64,000 bases of DNA from Marinigracilibium pacificum (GTDB lineage: Bacteria > Bacteroidota > Bacteroidia > Cytophagales > Cyclobacteriaceae), in contig NZ_JABBNU010000003.1 of NCBI RefSeq assembly GCF_012926615.1, forward strand, positions 124,001 to 188,000, read 5' to 3'. The notes below the pieces were generated by a model. That model did not search any database, was not told where the DNA came from, and worked only from the letters and a program-made list of their open reading frames with translations. Shown piece after piece: positions 8,149 to 16,899 of this stretch. Both the position numbers and the translations under genes were made by a program. Position 1 is the stretch's first letter, and every line of letters starts with the position of its first letter.

Positions 8149-9618
8149 ATGAAAAACACATTAATATTCTTATTGAGCTTATTTAGTATATGTATTTATT
8201 CTCAAAAGCCAACAGATTTTCTTTCCTCAGAATTCCATAAAAACAGGAGGAATATCCTAAGAGAAAAAATGCCGAAAAACAGTGTTGCTGTATTCTTTTC
8301 AAACCCAATAAGAAACAGAGCTAATGATGTTAACTACAAATACCACCAGGATCCGAACTTTTATTATCTCACAGGTCATCAGGCACCACATGCATTACTA
8401 TTGATATTTTCTGAAAACCAAGATATCAATGGTCAATCTATTAATGAATTACTATTTGTTAGAGGAAGAAATGCTTTAGCTGAATTATATGATGGTGAGC
8501 GTATCAGTACAGAAGAAGCTGTAAAAGCAATCCAGATTTCGAACGTTTATCAAACTCCTGAATTTAAAGACTTTCCAATCGATTTTAGCCAATTTGATCA
8601 GGTGTTATATTTTGAATTTAAAAATGATGTTCGCGACACTAAAGAGGAAGGTGATTTATATGATCTGATTGATCAGTTTAAAACAAAAGCAGGTCACCCT
8701 GATAAACAGGCTTCAACAGTTCATGTTGAACCTCAACCAAATAATCTTAATTCTTCTTTATTAAGAAATTTGCTTGCACCCATGAGAGGAATAAAAACAG
8801 CAGAAGAAATTGATCTATTAAGAAAAGCTGTTAAAATCAGTGCTCTGGGACAAAATGAAGTAATGAAGGCAATGCGTCCGGGAATGTCAGAGCTGGAAGT
8901 TCAAGGTATGCATGAGTTCATTTATAAAAAGTATCAGGCTGAATATGAAGGTTACCCAAGCATTGTAGGTGCCGGTCATAACGGATGCGTTTTGCATTAC
9001 ATTGATAATTATAATCCTTCAATTGAAGATGGTCAACTAATTTTAATGGATTTAGGAGCTGAATATCATGGTTATACAGCTGATGTAACCAGGACTATTC
9101 CGGTAAATGGTAAGTTTAGTAAAGAGCAAAAACAAATTTATGATCTTGTATATGAAGCACAGGAAGCAGCAATGGCAATAGCCAAACCTGGTGTTCCTTT
9201 TAGTGAAATATACGATGCTACACTGGAAGTTATCAATAAGGGTTTGTTAGAACTTGGTATTGTTGATAATCTAAGTCAGGAAGAACTAATAAATCCGGCT
9301 ACAGGACGTCATCGTTATTATCCTCATGGTTGTTGTCACCATATAGGTCTTGATGTTCACGATTTGGGCACACGTGATGTACTACAAGAAGGAATGGTAA
9401 TAACAATTGAACCAGGCATCTATATTCCGGAAGGTAGTCCATGCGATAAAAAATGGTGGAATATTCCAGTTAGAATTGAAGATGACTATTTAATTACCGC
9501 TGACGGCATAGAGTTGCTTTCTAATGATGCACCAAGAAAAAGTGAAGAAATTGAAGCATTAATGAAAGAAGAAAGTGCTTTTGGGCAATTAAATCTTCCT
9601 GATCTTGATGTGAAATAA
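8149..9618 (+). CDS. pepP: Secreted Xaa-Pro aminopeptidase (aminopeptidase P, M24B)
   Basis: A 489-residue exported enzyme that removes an N-terminal residue preceding proline. It has a signal peptide (residues 1-18), an N-terminal AMP_N domain (to ~195) and the pita-bread catalytic domain. The dinuclear metal ligands are all present: Asp301 and Asp312 (LMDLGAEY, TADVTR), His397 (CCHHIGLDVHD), Glu421 (TIEPG) and Glu444 (RIEDD). Length fits the family. It probably acts in periplasmic peptide breakdown together with the DPP-IV-type peptidase at 35191 and the M3 peptidase at 20447. It is monocistronic. Confidence 0.95.
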   Translation: MKNTLIFLLSLFSICIYSQKPTDFLSSEFHKNRRNILREKMPKNSVAVFFSNPIRNRANDVNYKYHQDPNFYYLTGHQAPHALLLIFSENQDINGQSINELLFVRGRNALAELYDGERISTEEAVKAIQISNVYQTPEFKDFPIDFSQFDQVLYFEFKNDVRDTKEEGDLYDLIDQFKTKAGHPDKQASTVHVEPQPNNLNSSLLRNLLAPMRGIKTAEEIDLLRKAVKISALGQNEVMKAMRPGMSELEVQGMHEFIYKKYQAEYEGYPSIVGAGHNGCVLHYIDNYNPSIEDGQLILMDLGAEYHGYTADVTRTIPVNGKFSKEQKQIYDLVYEAQEAAMAIAKPGVPFSEIYDATLEVINKGLLELGIVDNLSQEELINPATGRHRYYPHGCCHHIGLDVHDLGTRDVLQEGMVITIEPGIYIPEGSPCDKKWWNIPVRIEDDYLITADGIELLSNDAPRKSEEIEALMKEESAFGQLNLPDLDVK

Positions 9619-9647
9619 AAGTCCCTGGTATTCCGGATATATGTTAA

Positions 9648-9833
9648 TGTAATTATCGAAAATTAAAAATTGGTATCCCGCCATATAATAAAATTGAGGC
9701 AACACTAATTGAATGTGTTGCCTCAGCATTATCCCATAAAGAACAATACTATTTGTCTGAGTTAACAAAACTTGAAATTCTCAAAAGAGAAGAAAGATAT
9801 TTGTTTAACTCAAATGATGATGAAGACTATTGA
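9648..9833 (+). pseudogene. Short peptide-coding segment, copy 1 (no ATG)
   Basis: A frame open from 9648 to the TGA at 9831-9833 encodes a C-terminus reading ELTKLEILKREERYLF followed by an acidic tail (NDDEDY). A second copy at 11525-11629 encodes LTKLAILKREERYLF and NDDEEH. Over 24 shared codons about eight differ only synonymously, which suggests selection on the peptide. This copy has no ATG in frame and its upstream half coincides with the terminator hairpin, so it is either a remnant or uses a non-standard start. The family is not recognised. Confidence 0.45.
9695..9725 (-). terminator. Strong hairpin, likely terminator of the acyl-CoA ligase transcript
   Basis: A perfect 11-bp stem (TGAGGCAACAC with GTGTTGCCTCA) and a 9-nt loop. 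On the minus strand it is followed by ATTTTATTA, so it suits the leftward ligase transcript that ends at 9900; it may also stop the rightward pepP transcript. Confidence 0.65.
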
Positions 9834-9899
9834 AATCAATGAAGACTTCCTTATGCCAATTAGTCTTATTTATTAGCATAAGGAAGTTAAGTTTTATGA

Positions 9900-11441
9900 T
9901 TAACTAAGATGCTTTTTCAAAATTTTGCCCGTGGCACTCATTGGCAAAGCATCCATGAATTGGATAATTCTTGGATATTTGTAAGCGGCTATATGCTCTT
10001 TGGTCCATTCTATCAGCTCTTTTTCAGAAATCTCTTTTCCTTTGTGTAGTACCACACAAGCTTTTACTTCCTCTCCGGACTCATCATCCGGAACTCCGAT
10101 TACTGCAACCATTGACACAGCTTCGTGATTCATCATTACCTCTTCTATTTCACGTGGGTACACATTAAAGCCTTTCCTGTTAATCATTTCCTTTGTCCTG
10201 TCAACAATAAAGAAGAAGCCATCTTCATCTTTGATGGCCACATCTCCCGAATGCATCCATCCGTTTCGCAGAGTAACCTTATTTTCTTCAGGTTTATTAT
10301 AATATCCTTTCATTACATTATGTCCACGATAGATCAACTCTCCTTTTTCTCCAACCGGAACTTCATTATCGTTTTCATCAACTACTTTAACCTCAACACC
10401 CCAAACAGGTGTGCCTACAGAGCCTGGTTTCTGTCCAAATTCTTTTTGATTAAATGTTACTACCGGAGAGCCTTGAGACATACCGTAACCTTCCAAAATA
10501 TGTACCCCAAACTTCTTCTCAAATTCCTCCAGAACATTCATGGGTAATGCCGCTCCACCAGAAACGCATGTCTTTAAATTTTTAGCAATTGCCTTTAAAT
10601 CAAACTTTGTATTTTCATAATTTAGTAGTCCCCAGTACATAGTTGGAACTCCTGCAAAGATGGTTATATTATGTTTTTGCATAAGACTCAATACTGCCTC
10701 AGCATCAAAACGAGGCAGAAGCACACTGGTAATACCTTTGTATAAACCAGCTATCATTAATACAGTCATTGCGAAAATATGAAAGAGGGGAAGCACAATT
10801 AGTTGCCGGTCATCATAATCGGCATCAGAAATCTCCCTGGATATCATGGCATTCAGGAGTAAATTAGAATGAGTAAGCTCAGCTCCTTTAGGTTTTCCTG
10901 TTGTACCTGAAGTATAAATTATCAATGCCGTATCATCGGCTGAGGTTAAAATGGTTTCAAATTCAGGTGATTGATTTGCCATGAGCATTCCCAAGGTATT
11001 AGTTCCTTCTAGTGGAGATGGATCTGCAGGGTTTCCAGTAATAATATACATTTGTTCGCATGTATCGACTACATCAAACCCGGCTTTTCCCTCCTTACCC
11101 ATTGGCAGCTCCGTAGTGCCTTCAAAGCAAAAGTAAGCAACAGCGCCGGAGTTACGTAAATGATATTCTATTTCATCATGCTTTAACAAAACGGATAAAG
11201 GAACAACAATAGCTCCGGTTTTTAAAATTCCAAAATAAACCATTGGAAAGTAGGGTATATTTAAACAGCTTAATGCTACTCTATCCCCCTTTTTAATACC
11301 GGCAGCGACAAGTCCATTTGCAATTTGATTTGCGGCACCATTTATTTGAGAAAAAGTCAAATGCTTGTCCATAAATATGAAAGCATCCTTACCTGGAAAT
11401 TTCCTGGCACTATCTTCTAATACAACAGAAAGGTTTATCAT
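9900..11441 (-). CDS. Long-chain fatty acid-CoA ligase (AMP-binding)
   Basis: A 513-residue cytoplasmic adenylating enzyme that makes acyl-CoA from a carboxylic acid, ATP and CoA. The start at 11441 (MINLSVVLED) is chosen because the 33 residues upstream in frame are hydrophobic, atypical and not part of the family. Core motifs in order: YTSGTTGKPKG (residues 176-186), GYGMSQGSP, YRGHNVMKGYY, HSGDVAIKDEDG, DRTKEMINRKG hinge and the C-terminal catalytic lysine in SATGKILKK. It looks full length. The substrate is probably a medium- or long-chain fatty acid, but aromatic acids cannot be excluded. It is flanked by two related short peptide segments on the other strand. Confidence 0.93.
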   Translation of the reverse strand: MINLSVVLEDSARKFPGKDAFIFMDKHLTFSQINGAANQIANGLVAAGIKKGDRVALSCLNIPYFPMVYFGILKTGAIVVPLSVLLKHDEIEYHLRNSGAVAYFCFEGTTELPMGKEGKAGFDVVDTCEQMYIITGNPADPSPLEGTNTLGMLMANQSPEFETILTSADDTALIIYTSGTTGKPKGAELTHSNLLLNAMISREISDADYDDRQLIVLPLFHIFAMTVLMIAGLYKGITSVLLPRFDAEAVLSLMQKHNITIFAGVPTMYWGLLNYENTKFDLKAIAKNLKTCVSGGAALPMNVLEEFEKKFGVHILEGYGMSQGSPVVTFNQKEFGQKPGSVGTPVWGVEVKVVDENDNEVPVGEKGELIYRGHNVMKGYYNKPEENKVTLRNGWMHSGDVAIKDEDGFFFIVDRTKEMINRKGFNVYPREIEEVMMNHEAVSMVAVIGVPDDESGEEVKACVVLHKGKEISEKELIEWTKEHIAAYKYPRIIQFMDALPMSATGKILKKHLS

Positions 11442-11524
11442 GATCGGGTGTTTTATTTTAATATAGAATTTTAACACCACTAAATCAATTCTAAAATAGC
11501 ATTTTACGATGAAGATTATAACTA

Positions 11525-11629
11525 ATGATTTTAGAACCAAATGAATTCACACTAGTCTTGACCAAGCTTGCCATTTTAAAAAGGGAAGAAAGATACTTAT
11601 TCGATAATAATGATGATGAAGAACATTAA
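11525..11629 (+). CDS. Short peptide ORF, copy 2 (34 residues)
   Basis: An ATG at 11525 opens a 34-codon frame ending in TAA at 11627-11629. The product starts MILEPNEF, continues LTKLAILKREERYLF and ends in an acidic tail. The second part is shared with the segment at 9648-9833, with mostly third-position differences. It lies just upstream of, and divergent from, the ligase gene. No function is known; a charged helix with an acidic tail might be a small regulatory or adaptor peptide. It is below normal gene-calling length. Confidence 0.4.
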   Translation: MILEPNEFTLVLTKLAILKREERYLFDNNDDEEH

Positions 11630-12130
11630 TTATAAAATAACACCTAATAATTTTATCGCAAAAAGACAAATAGACTTACGCTATTAAAGAAATGATATTT
11701 TAAAAATGGAATAATTATAACCTTAATCCACAAGACTAAATCATCAAGACTAAACCCTGATTAAGTTTTGCGGTTTGATTTCCATTGCTTTTTCCTTAAA
11801 TTTTCTATCTAGAGCCGTTTGCGCAACAAAACTTTTTCCCATACTTTATTATTTTCTTCAATTGTTTAGACAACAAACAATAATTAGTCAAAAGGGTAAT
11901 AAATGCAATTACAAGCTAAAGAATTGAATTTTTATTCATTCACGATTGTACAAAATAGGGGTGAAAAATGTACAGATTTTCACAACCTCATTTACTAATT
12001 ATTATTATCATATATATTGCAATCAACCTAAACACAATAACTATCCCATCACAATTTTTAGTTCATTTGATTTCATTGTTTACTTATACACAAACTAACA
12101 TTATCGAAATTCAACCAACACATATTCAGC
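11630..12130. other. Intergenic region, 501 bp
   Basis: Very AT-rich with no convincing gene. A 93-codon frame starting at 11968 runs into the glycosidase gene in another frame and is rejected. Two TGTACA palindromes lie at 11947-11952 and 11969-11974, 22 bp apart, about 160 bp upstream of the glycosidase start; they could be a tandem operator for that gene. Confidence 0.35.
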
Positions 12131-15100
12131 ATGAAAAGAAAACTATTTTCGACAATTATTTTAGCGATTGCCATATGGCAAAGCTTGTCTTTTGCATATG
12201 CTCAAGACTTTACTTTTGGCACTATACCCGACACACAGAATCTTACTGAAAATGATGCCGATGCCGGACGTATCATGGACATTACGGGATGGTACGTAGG
12301 GCAAAGAGAAAACCTTAATATTAAATTTGTAGCCTCTCTTGGAGATATGACTCAATGGGGAGCTCACAGCCAATGGCAAAGAGTCAGACGAGCCTACAAC
12401 TTATTTAAAAATGATAACCTGCCATATGCACCATGCCAAGGAAATCATGACCCTCAATTAGACCGATTTAACCAGTATTTCCCTCAAAGTGAATTTATTG
12501 GAAACTCCACTTTTGGGGGAAATCTTAATGGGGGAATGGAAAATGCCTACTACTTATTCTCCGAAGCAGGAATGGATTTTATCGTTGTGGTGATTCAATC
12601 ACATGACAATCATATCGGTCATTATAATCGGGAATCTATCGATTGGGCAAACTCAGTTTTAACACAATATTCCGATAGAAGAGCAATCTTCGTTACTCAT
12701 GATTTTTATGAGGAAAAAGGGTTAATAAATGATGTCATCAAAAAGCATGACAACCTATTTTTAGCTGTTTGCGGACACTCTTGTCGTAATGGCGGAGAAT
12801 ATAGATGGACTGAAAAAACTCCAGGTGGCAACACTGTTCAATGTATAATGTCGGATTACCAGTGCCAGCAAGGAAATAAAGCTGCTATATTGAGATATTA
12901 TACATTTAAACCTGATGAAAATAAGGTATATGCTTATACCTATGATGCTAAAAATAAACGATACCTAACCGGATCTTCATCACAATTTTCTTTTGACTAC
13001 AACATGGAAAGCTCCTCTTGCGACAAGACTCAAAGAGCTTTTCAGGGAAACATTGGAGCAATTCCAGGTACCATAGAAGCTGAAAACTATAATGAGGGAT
13101 GTGAAGGCGAAGCATTTAAAGATAATAGTAGTTCAAACCTGGGAGGTGAATACCGAAATGATGGAGTAGACATTGAAATATGTAACGAAGGAGGATATAA
13201 TGTAGGATGGACACAACCTGGCGAATGGTTAAATTATGAAGTAAAGGTATCTCAAACAGGTAGTTATTCATTTGATTTCAGAGTCGCATCAGATAAAGAA
13301 GGAGGAGAATTTCATATTGAAGCTAATGGACAAGATATTACAGGTCCTGTTTCTGTCGGAAACACAGGTGGATGGCAATCCTGGACAAATATATCTGCAA
13401 AAAATGTCTTACTATCAGCAGGAAAACAAAACATTACTTTGGTAATTGATGCTGGTGAATTCAATATTAACTCCTTTAGTACTACATACGAAGGCGGTAC
13501 TGGTTTGCCAGAAATTACAAATGTCCAACATTCACCATTAACACCTGCTCCAAACAGCAATATTTCAATATCAGCATCAATATCTGGTGATGCTGCTATA
13601 TCTGAAGCAAAAGTATTTTGGGGGTTATCCTCGTCAAATTTGACCAATGAGGTTCAAATGTCTTCAAATGGTAACCAATATTCGGCATTAATTCCAGGTC
13701 AACCAGCTAATACTACTGTATATTATGAAATTAAAGCTACAGATATAAACAACAATTCAACTGCATCTACTCAAAGTAGTATTACAATATCAGGAGAATC
13801 CGGACCAAAATTAATTTGGTCAGATGAGTTCAATTACACTGGAGTTCCTGATCCATCTAAATGGAAATACTTCCTTGGACCAAACCCATATAACAACGAA
13901 TGGCAATATTATACAAAACGTACCCAAAATGTGCGTGTTGAAAATGGAGTTTTGGTACTTGAGGCAAGAAAAGACTACGGTGGAGATCCAAACAGGGAAT
14001 ATTCATCTGGTCGAATTGAGACTAAAGATGTAATTGACTGGAGGTACGGACATTTTGAAATCAGAGCAAAACTACCTGGTGGTAAAGGTACCTGGGCGGC
14101 TATATGGATGCTACCATCTGATAAAGTTTATGGCAACTGGCCAAAAAGTGGAGAAATTGATATAATGGAAAATGTGGGATATCAACCACAAACAGTTTAT
14201 GGCACAGTGCATACTGAGGCATATAACCATATGATAGGCACTCAATTAGGTGGAGAAATAGATAGATCAACTTATCAAACAGAGTTTCACACCTATGCTA
14301 TCGACTGGACAGAAGATAAAATTGATTTCATGATGGATGGAAATATATACTTCACACATGAACGTCATGGAGGCTCTGCTGAATGGCCATTTGATCAGGA
14401 TTTTTATTTAATTCTAAACCTTGCTGTTGGTGGAGACTGGGGAGGAGCCCTTGGAGTAGACCCAAATATATGGCCTCAACGTATGGAAATTGATTATGTA
14501 CGAGTTTACGATCAGACTTTTGGTGAAAGCACTGCTAATATACCTGGAATAATTGAAGCCGAAGATTACTATGATTCTTTTGGTGTAAAGAAAGAAAACT
14601 GCGATGAAGGTGGACAAAACGTAGGATATATCAGTGATGCAGACTGGATGATTTACAAAGTAAATGTGGCTAAAGCAGGTGACTATCGTGTAGAGTATCG
14701 CGTGGCCAGTTTAAATGGCGGTGGTGTTTTAAACCTTGAAAAAAATAGTGGAAAAACAGTCCTTGGAAGTGTAAACATAAATACAACAGGGGGATGGCAA
14801 AACTGGACAACTGTTTCAAACACCATACATCTTGATGCTGGTGAACAAACAATTGGAATTGGTGTTCCTTCAGGAGGGTTTAATATAAACTGGATGAAAT
14901 TTACACTTGTAGCTGATAACCCAGTACAATCTATACATATCGAAGCTGAAGATTACAGTTATATGGATGGTATTAAAACCGAAGCCTGTTCTGAAGGAGG
15001 TGAAAATATTGGTTGGACTACAAAAGGAGACTGGCTTATATATGATCAGGAAATAAGTGCTGGAACATATAATGTTTCTTACCGTGTAGCCAGTATGTAT

Positions 15101-15586
15101 GGCGGTGGAAGAATTCAACTAGAAAAACAAGGTGGTGGAACTGTTTATGGAACTACTGATATTGATGCTACTGGAGGGTGGCAAAACTGGTCAACTGTTA
15201 CCCAGCAAATAACAATTGATGAAAACCTTTCTAAAATAGCTATTGCCATAAGAGAAGGTGGTTTTAATCTAAATTATTTTGATCTGATTCCAGTCTCATC
15301 AAGTAGCAAATCGTCAGGTTTCGGATCAGGCCTAACTAGAAATATTGAGGTATCAGAACCAAAAATCTCTCCCAACCCTGTAAAATATGAACTAACAATC
15401 AGTGACATAGATAAAAATACAAGTCAATTAATTATTACTGGTTTAGATGGAATAACCTACCGAACAATAAGTCTAAATAATCAGTCAAGGATAACTCTTG
15501 ATTTGTCTTCATTAGACAAAGGTTTATATATCATTTACCTGAAAAGCGAAACAGAAAATAAAGTATATAAGTTTTTCAAAGAATAG
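12131..15586 (+). CDS. Secreted metallophosphoesterase-CBM6-GH16-CBM6-CBM6 protein with T9SS sorting domain
   Basis: A 1151-residue exported protein. Order: signal peptide (1-24); calcineurin-like metallophosphoesterase (~26-295) with PDTQ, LGDMTQ (Asp72), GNHD (Asn105-His106), THD (His190) and GHSC (His216); CBM6 (~312-453); an Ig-like module (~458-555); GH16 (~560-795) with the catalytic GEIDIME at 674-680 (nucleophile Glu675, Asp677, acid/base Glu680), of laminarinase type; CBM6 (~804-926); CBM6 (~934-1055); Ser-rich linker; Por/T9SS C-terminal domain (~1078-1151, starting SPNPVKYELTI and ending YIIYLKSETENKVYKFFKE). It should be sent to the cell surface or medium and cut beta-1,3-glucan. 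The phosphoesterase joined to a glycosidase is unusual. It is followed by a terminator. Confidence 0.93.
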   Translation: MKRKLFSTIILAIAIWQSLSFAYAQDFTFGTIPDTQNLTENDADAGRIMDITGWYVGQRENLNIKFVASLGDMTQWGAHSQWQRVRRAYNLFKNDNLPYAPCQGNHDPQLDRFNQYFPQSEFIGNSTFGGNLNGGMENAYYLFSEAGMDFIVVVIQSHDNHIGHYNRESIDWANSVLTQYSDRRAIFVTHDFYEEKGLINDVIKKHDNLFLAVCGHSCRNGGEYRWTEKTPGGNTVQCIMSDYQCQQGNKAAILRYYTFKPDENKVYAYTYDAKNKRYLTGSSSQFSFDYNMESSSCDKTQRAFQGNIGAIPGTIEAENYNEGCEGEAFKDNSSSNLGGEYRNDGVDIEICNEGGYNVGWTQPGEWLNYEVKVSQTGSYSFDFRVASDKEGGEFHIEANGQDITGPVSVGNTGGWQSWTNISAKNVLLSAGKQNITLVIDAGEFNINSFSTTYEGGTGLPEITNVQHSPLTPAPNSNISISASISGDAAISEAKVFWGLSSSNLTNEVQMSSNGNQYSALIPGQPANTTVYYEIKATDINNNSTASTQSSITISGESGPKLIWSDEFNYTGVPDPSKWKYFLGPNPYNNEWQYYTKRTQNVRVENGVLVLEARKDYGGDPNREYSSGRIETKDVIDWRYGHFEIRAKLPGGKGTWAAIWMLPSDKVYGNWPKSGEIDIMENVGYQPQTVYGTVHTEAYNHMIGTQLGGEIDRSTYQTEFHTYAIDWTEDKIDFMMDGNIYFTHERHGGSAEWPFDQDFYLILNLAVGGDWGGALGVDPNIWPQRMEIDYVRVYDQTFGESTANIPGIIEAEDYYDSFGVKKENCDEGGQNVGYISDADWMIYKVNVAKAGDYRVEYRVASLNGGGVLNLEKNSGKTVLGSVNINTTGGWQNWTTVSNTIHLDAGEQTIGIGVPSGGFNINWMKFTLVADNPVQSIHIEAEDYSYMDGIKTEACSEGGENIGWTTKGDWLIYDQEISAGTYNVSYRVASMYGGGRIQLEKQGGGTVYGTTDIDATGGWQNWSTVTQQITIDENLSKIAIAIREGGFNLNYFDLIPVSSSSKSSGFGSGLTRNIEVSEPKISPNPVKYELTISDIDKNTSQLIITGLDGITYRTISLNNQSRITLDLSSLDKGLYIIYLKSETENKVYKFFKE

Positions 15587-15612
15587 ATTAGAAATATTTC
15601 AACAAAATTCAG

Positions 15613-15638
15613 ACTACCTCACTTTAAGTTGAGGTAGT
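15613..15638 (+). terminator. Hairpin terminator after GH16 gene
   Basis: A 9-bp perfect stem ACTACCTCA/TGAGGTAGT with an 8-nt loop, followed by TTGTTTTAT, 27 nt after the stop codon at 15586. Confidence 0.8.
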
Positions 15639-15751
15639 TTGTTTTATATATTAAATAAACTTCAGAATTAACCATTATAAAAACAGCCCAACAATGTATT
15701 TAATTGTATAAAAGCAATTAATGATTCGATATTTAAGGGGTTTTAATTTTA

Positions 15752-16219
15752 TTAATGAGTTTGTGATTTCAACCTATCATCAATCGGAAGATTAATAAAT
15801 TCAGATATTTCAACTTTACCAAAGTCTTTATATAATGGATTAAGAATATAATTATATTCAAGACCTACAATAGTTGATGGAACCTTTAAAGCAAAAAAAT
15901 CTCTATTTGATGCGAGTTTTGTGAAAACAGATGTAGTTTCTTCAGTATATGGATATTGATTCCAGCGTTCAGGTAATTCTTCAACTTCGTTTATTTTAAA
16001 GCTATCCGGAAATACAATTCTGGCAACAAGAATTTCCTTTGGCAAATAAGCAATGTTTTCGGAATGAACATAATACTCCAATAGTGCTAGAGAAATATTC
16101 TCAGAACAGTAAACAGCCCTTGTTCCAATCTCATTCCATCTCCCTCCTACTTTTTCCGCACCGATGCCTGTCAACGTAGATTCCTTGTACCTGACATTTG
16201 CTACCCGGTAAACGACCAT
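15752..16219 (-). CDS. RES-domain toxin (NAD+-degrading or ADP-ribosylating)
   Basis: A 155-residue RES-domain protein. Its three name-giving residues are visible: Arg27 in GGRWNEIGT, Glu48 in LLEYYVH and Ser115 in VPSTIVG, with the family's conserved Tyr37. Characterised RES toxins (ParT, MbcT) attack NAD+ or ADP-ribosylate a metabolic enzyme and stop growth. The ATG at 16219 shares its A with the TGA of the upstream antitoxin gene, so translation is coupled; a TTG one codon earlier is less likely. Together they form a type II toxin-antitoxin pair. Confidence 0.92.
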   Translation of the reverse strand: MVVYRVANVRYKESTLTGIGAEKVGGRWNEIGTRAVYCSENISLALLEYYVHSENIAYLPKEILVARIVFPDSFKINEVEELPERWNQYPYTEETTSVFTKLASNRDFFALKVPSTIVGLEYNYILNPLYKDFGKVEISEFINLPIDDRLKSQTH

Positions 16220-16722
16220 CAACTATAAACGTTATATTGGATTCTTATAATTTCATTTTCAACCAGTTCAAACCCAAAACTGCTATCCAGAAGCTCAAAC
16301 GGCTTTTTATTTCCAAGGGTGCGCAATGGAGTCAGTAGCCATTGTTTAAAATCTTCTTTAGAATCAAAAACTTCGTAACCCAGGCTAAATAATTGTGCTA
16401 ATTCATATATCCTTTCCGAAGTTTCCCTACCATAAACTGTTTTTTTCTGCATACTGCTAATTGATACGGGTAGTATGAATTCAAACTCCTTTTCGGTAGC
16501 TCCAATGCTTTCAATGAGTAATTTCCAGTCAGACTTCTTTACTCCGTCCCTAATCCGGTCAATAAGCTCAAGCTTATAACCCGGAGCATCTTTTGAATGA
16601 ATCAACACCCATGCTGGAGAAAACTTTGAAGGGTTCTCTTTTTTGTTTCCTTTACCGGATATTGAAACCTTACCCATGCTGGAGGTCTTTTTATCCTTAT
16701 CGTAAGCAAATTCTGCACTCAT
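16219..16722 (-). CDS. Xre/MbcA/ParS-family antitoxin
   Basis: A 167-residue protein directly upstream of the RES toxin and overlapping it by one base. The N-terminal ~40 residues are Lys/Ser-rich and disordered. The middle (~50-125) is helical and fits the Xre-like helix-turn-helix region. The end matches the MbcA/ParS toxin-binding domain, including the ELAQLFSLGYEVF helix, the FKQWLLTPL segment and a C-terminal strand. It should bind and block the RES toxin active site and repress its own promoter. A 178-bp AT-rich region separates it from the divergent S41 peptidase. Confidence 0.88.
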   Translation of the reverse strand: MSAEFAYDKDKKTSSMGKVSISGKGNKKENPSKFSPAWVLIHSKDAPGYKLELIDRIRDGVKKSDWKLLIESIGATEKEFEFILPVSISSMQKKTVYGRETSERIYELAQLFSLGYEVFDSKEDFKQWLLTPLRTLGNKKPFELLDSSFGFELVENEIIRIQYNVYS

Positions 16723-16899
16723 AAATTGTAATTTTACTCCTGACTAGATGTAAATTTACAATAATATGTTTAGATATTCAAAAAAATGAACACAAGCTTA
16801 TATACAAAAGATTAATAAATAATCTAATTAATTTTTTATGTCATATAGTTATAAATATGCACTTTTGATAATGTACTAAAGACCTCAATTTCACTCTTT

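Noticed and set aside
10125-10547. A 140-codon plus-strand frame (and a second at 9971)
   Set aside because: Opposite-strand shadows of the well-supported acyl-CoA ligase.
11968-12249. A 93-codon frame upstream of and into the glycosidase gene
   Set aside because: It overlaps the signal peptide of the glycosidase in another frame and has no supporting motif; its Ile-rich start is what AT-rich DNA gives by chance.
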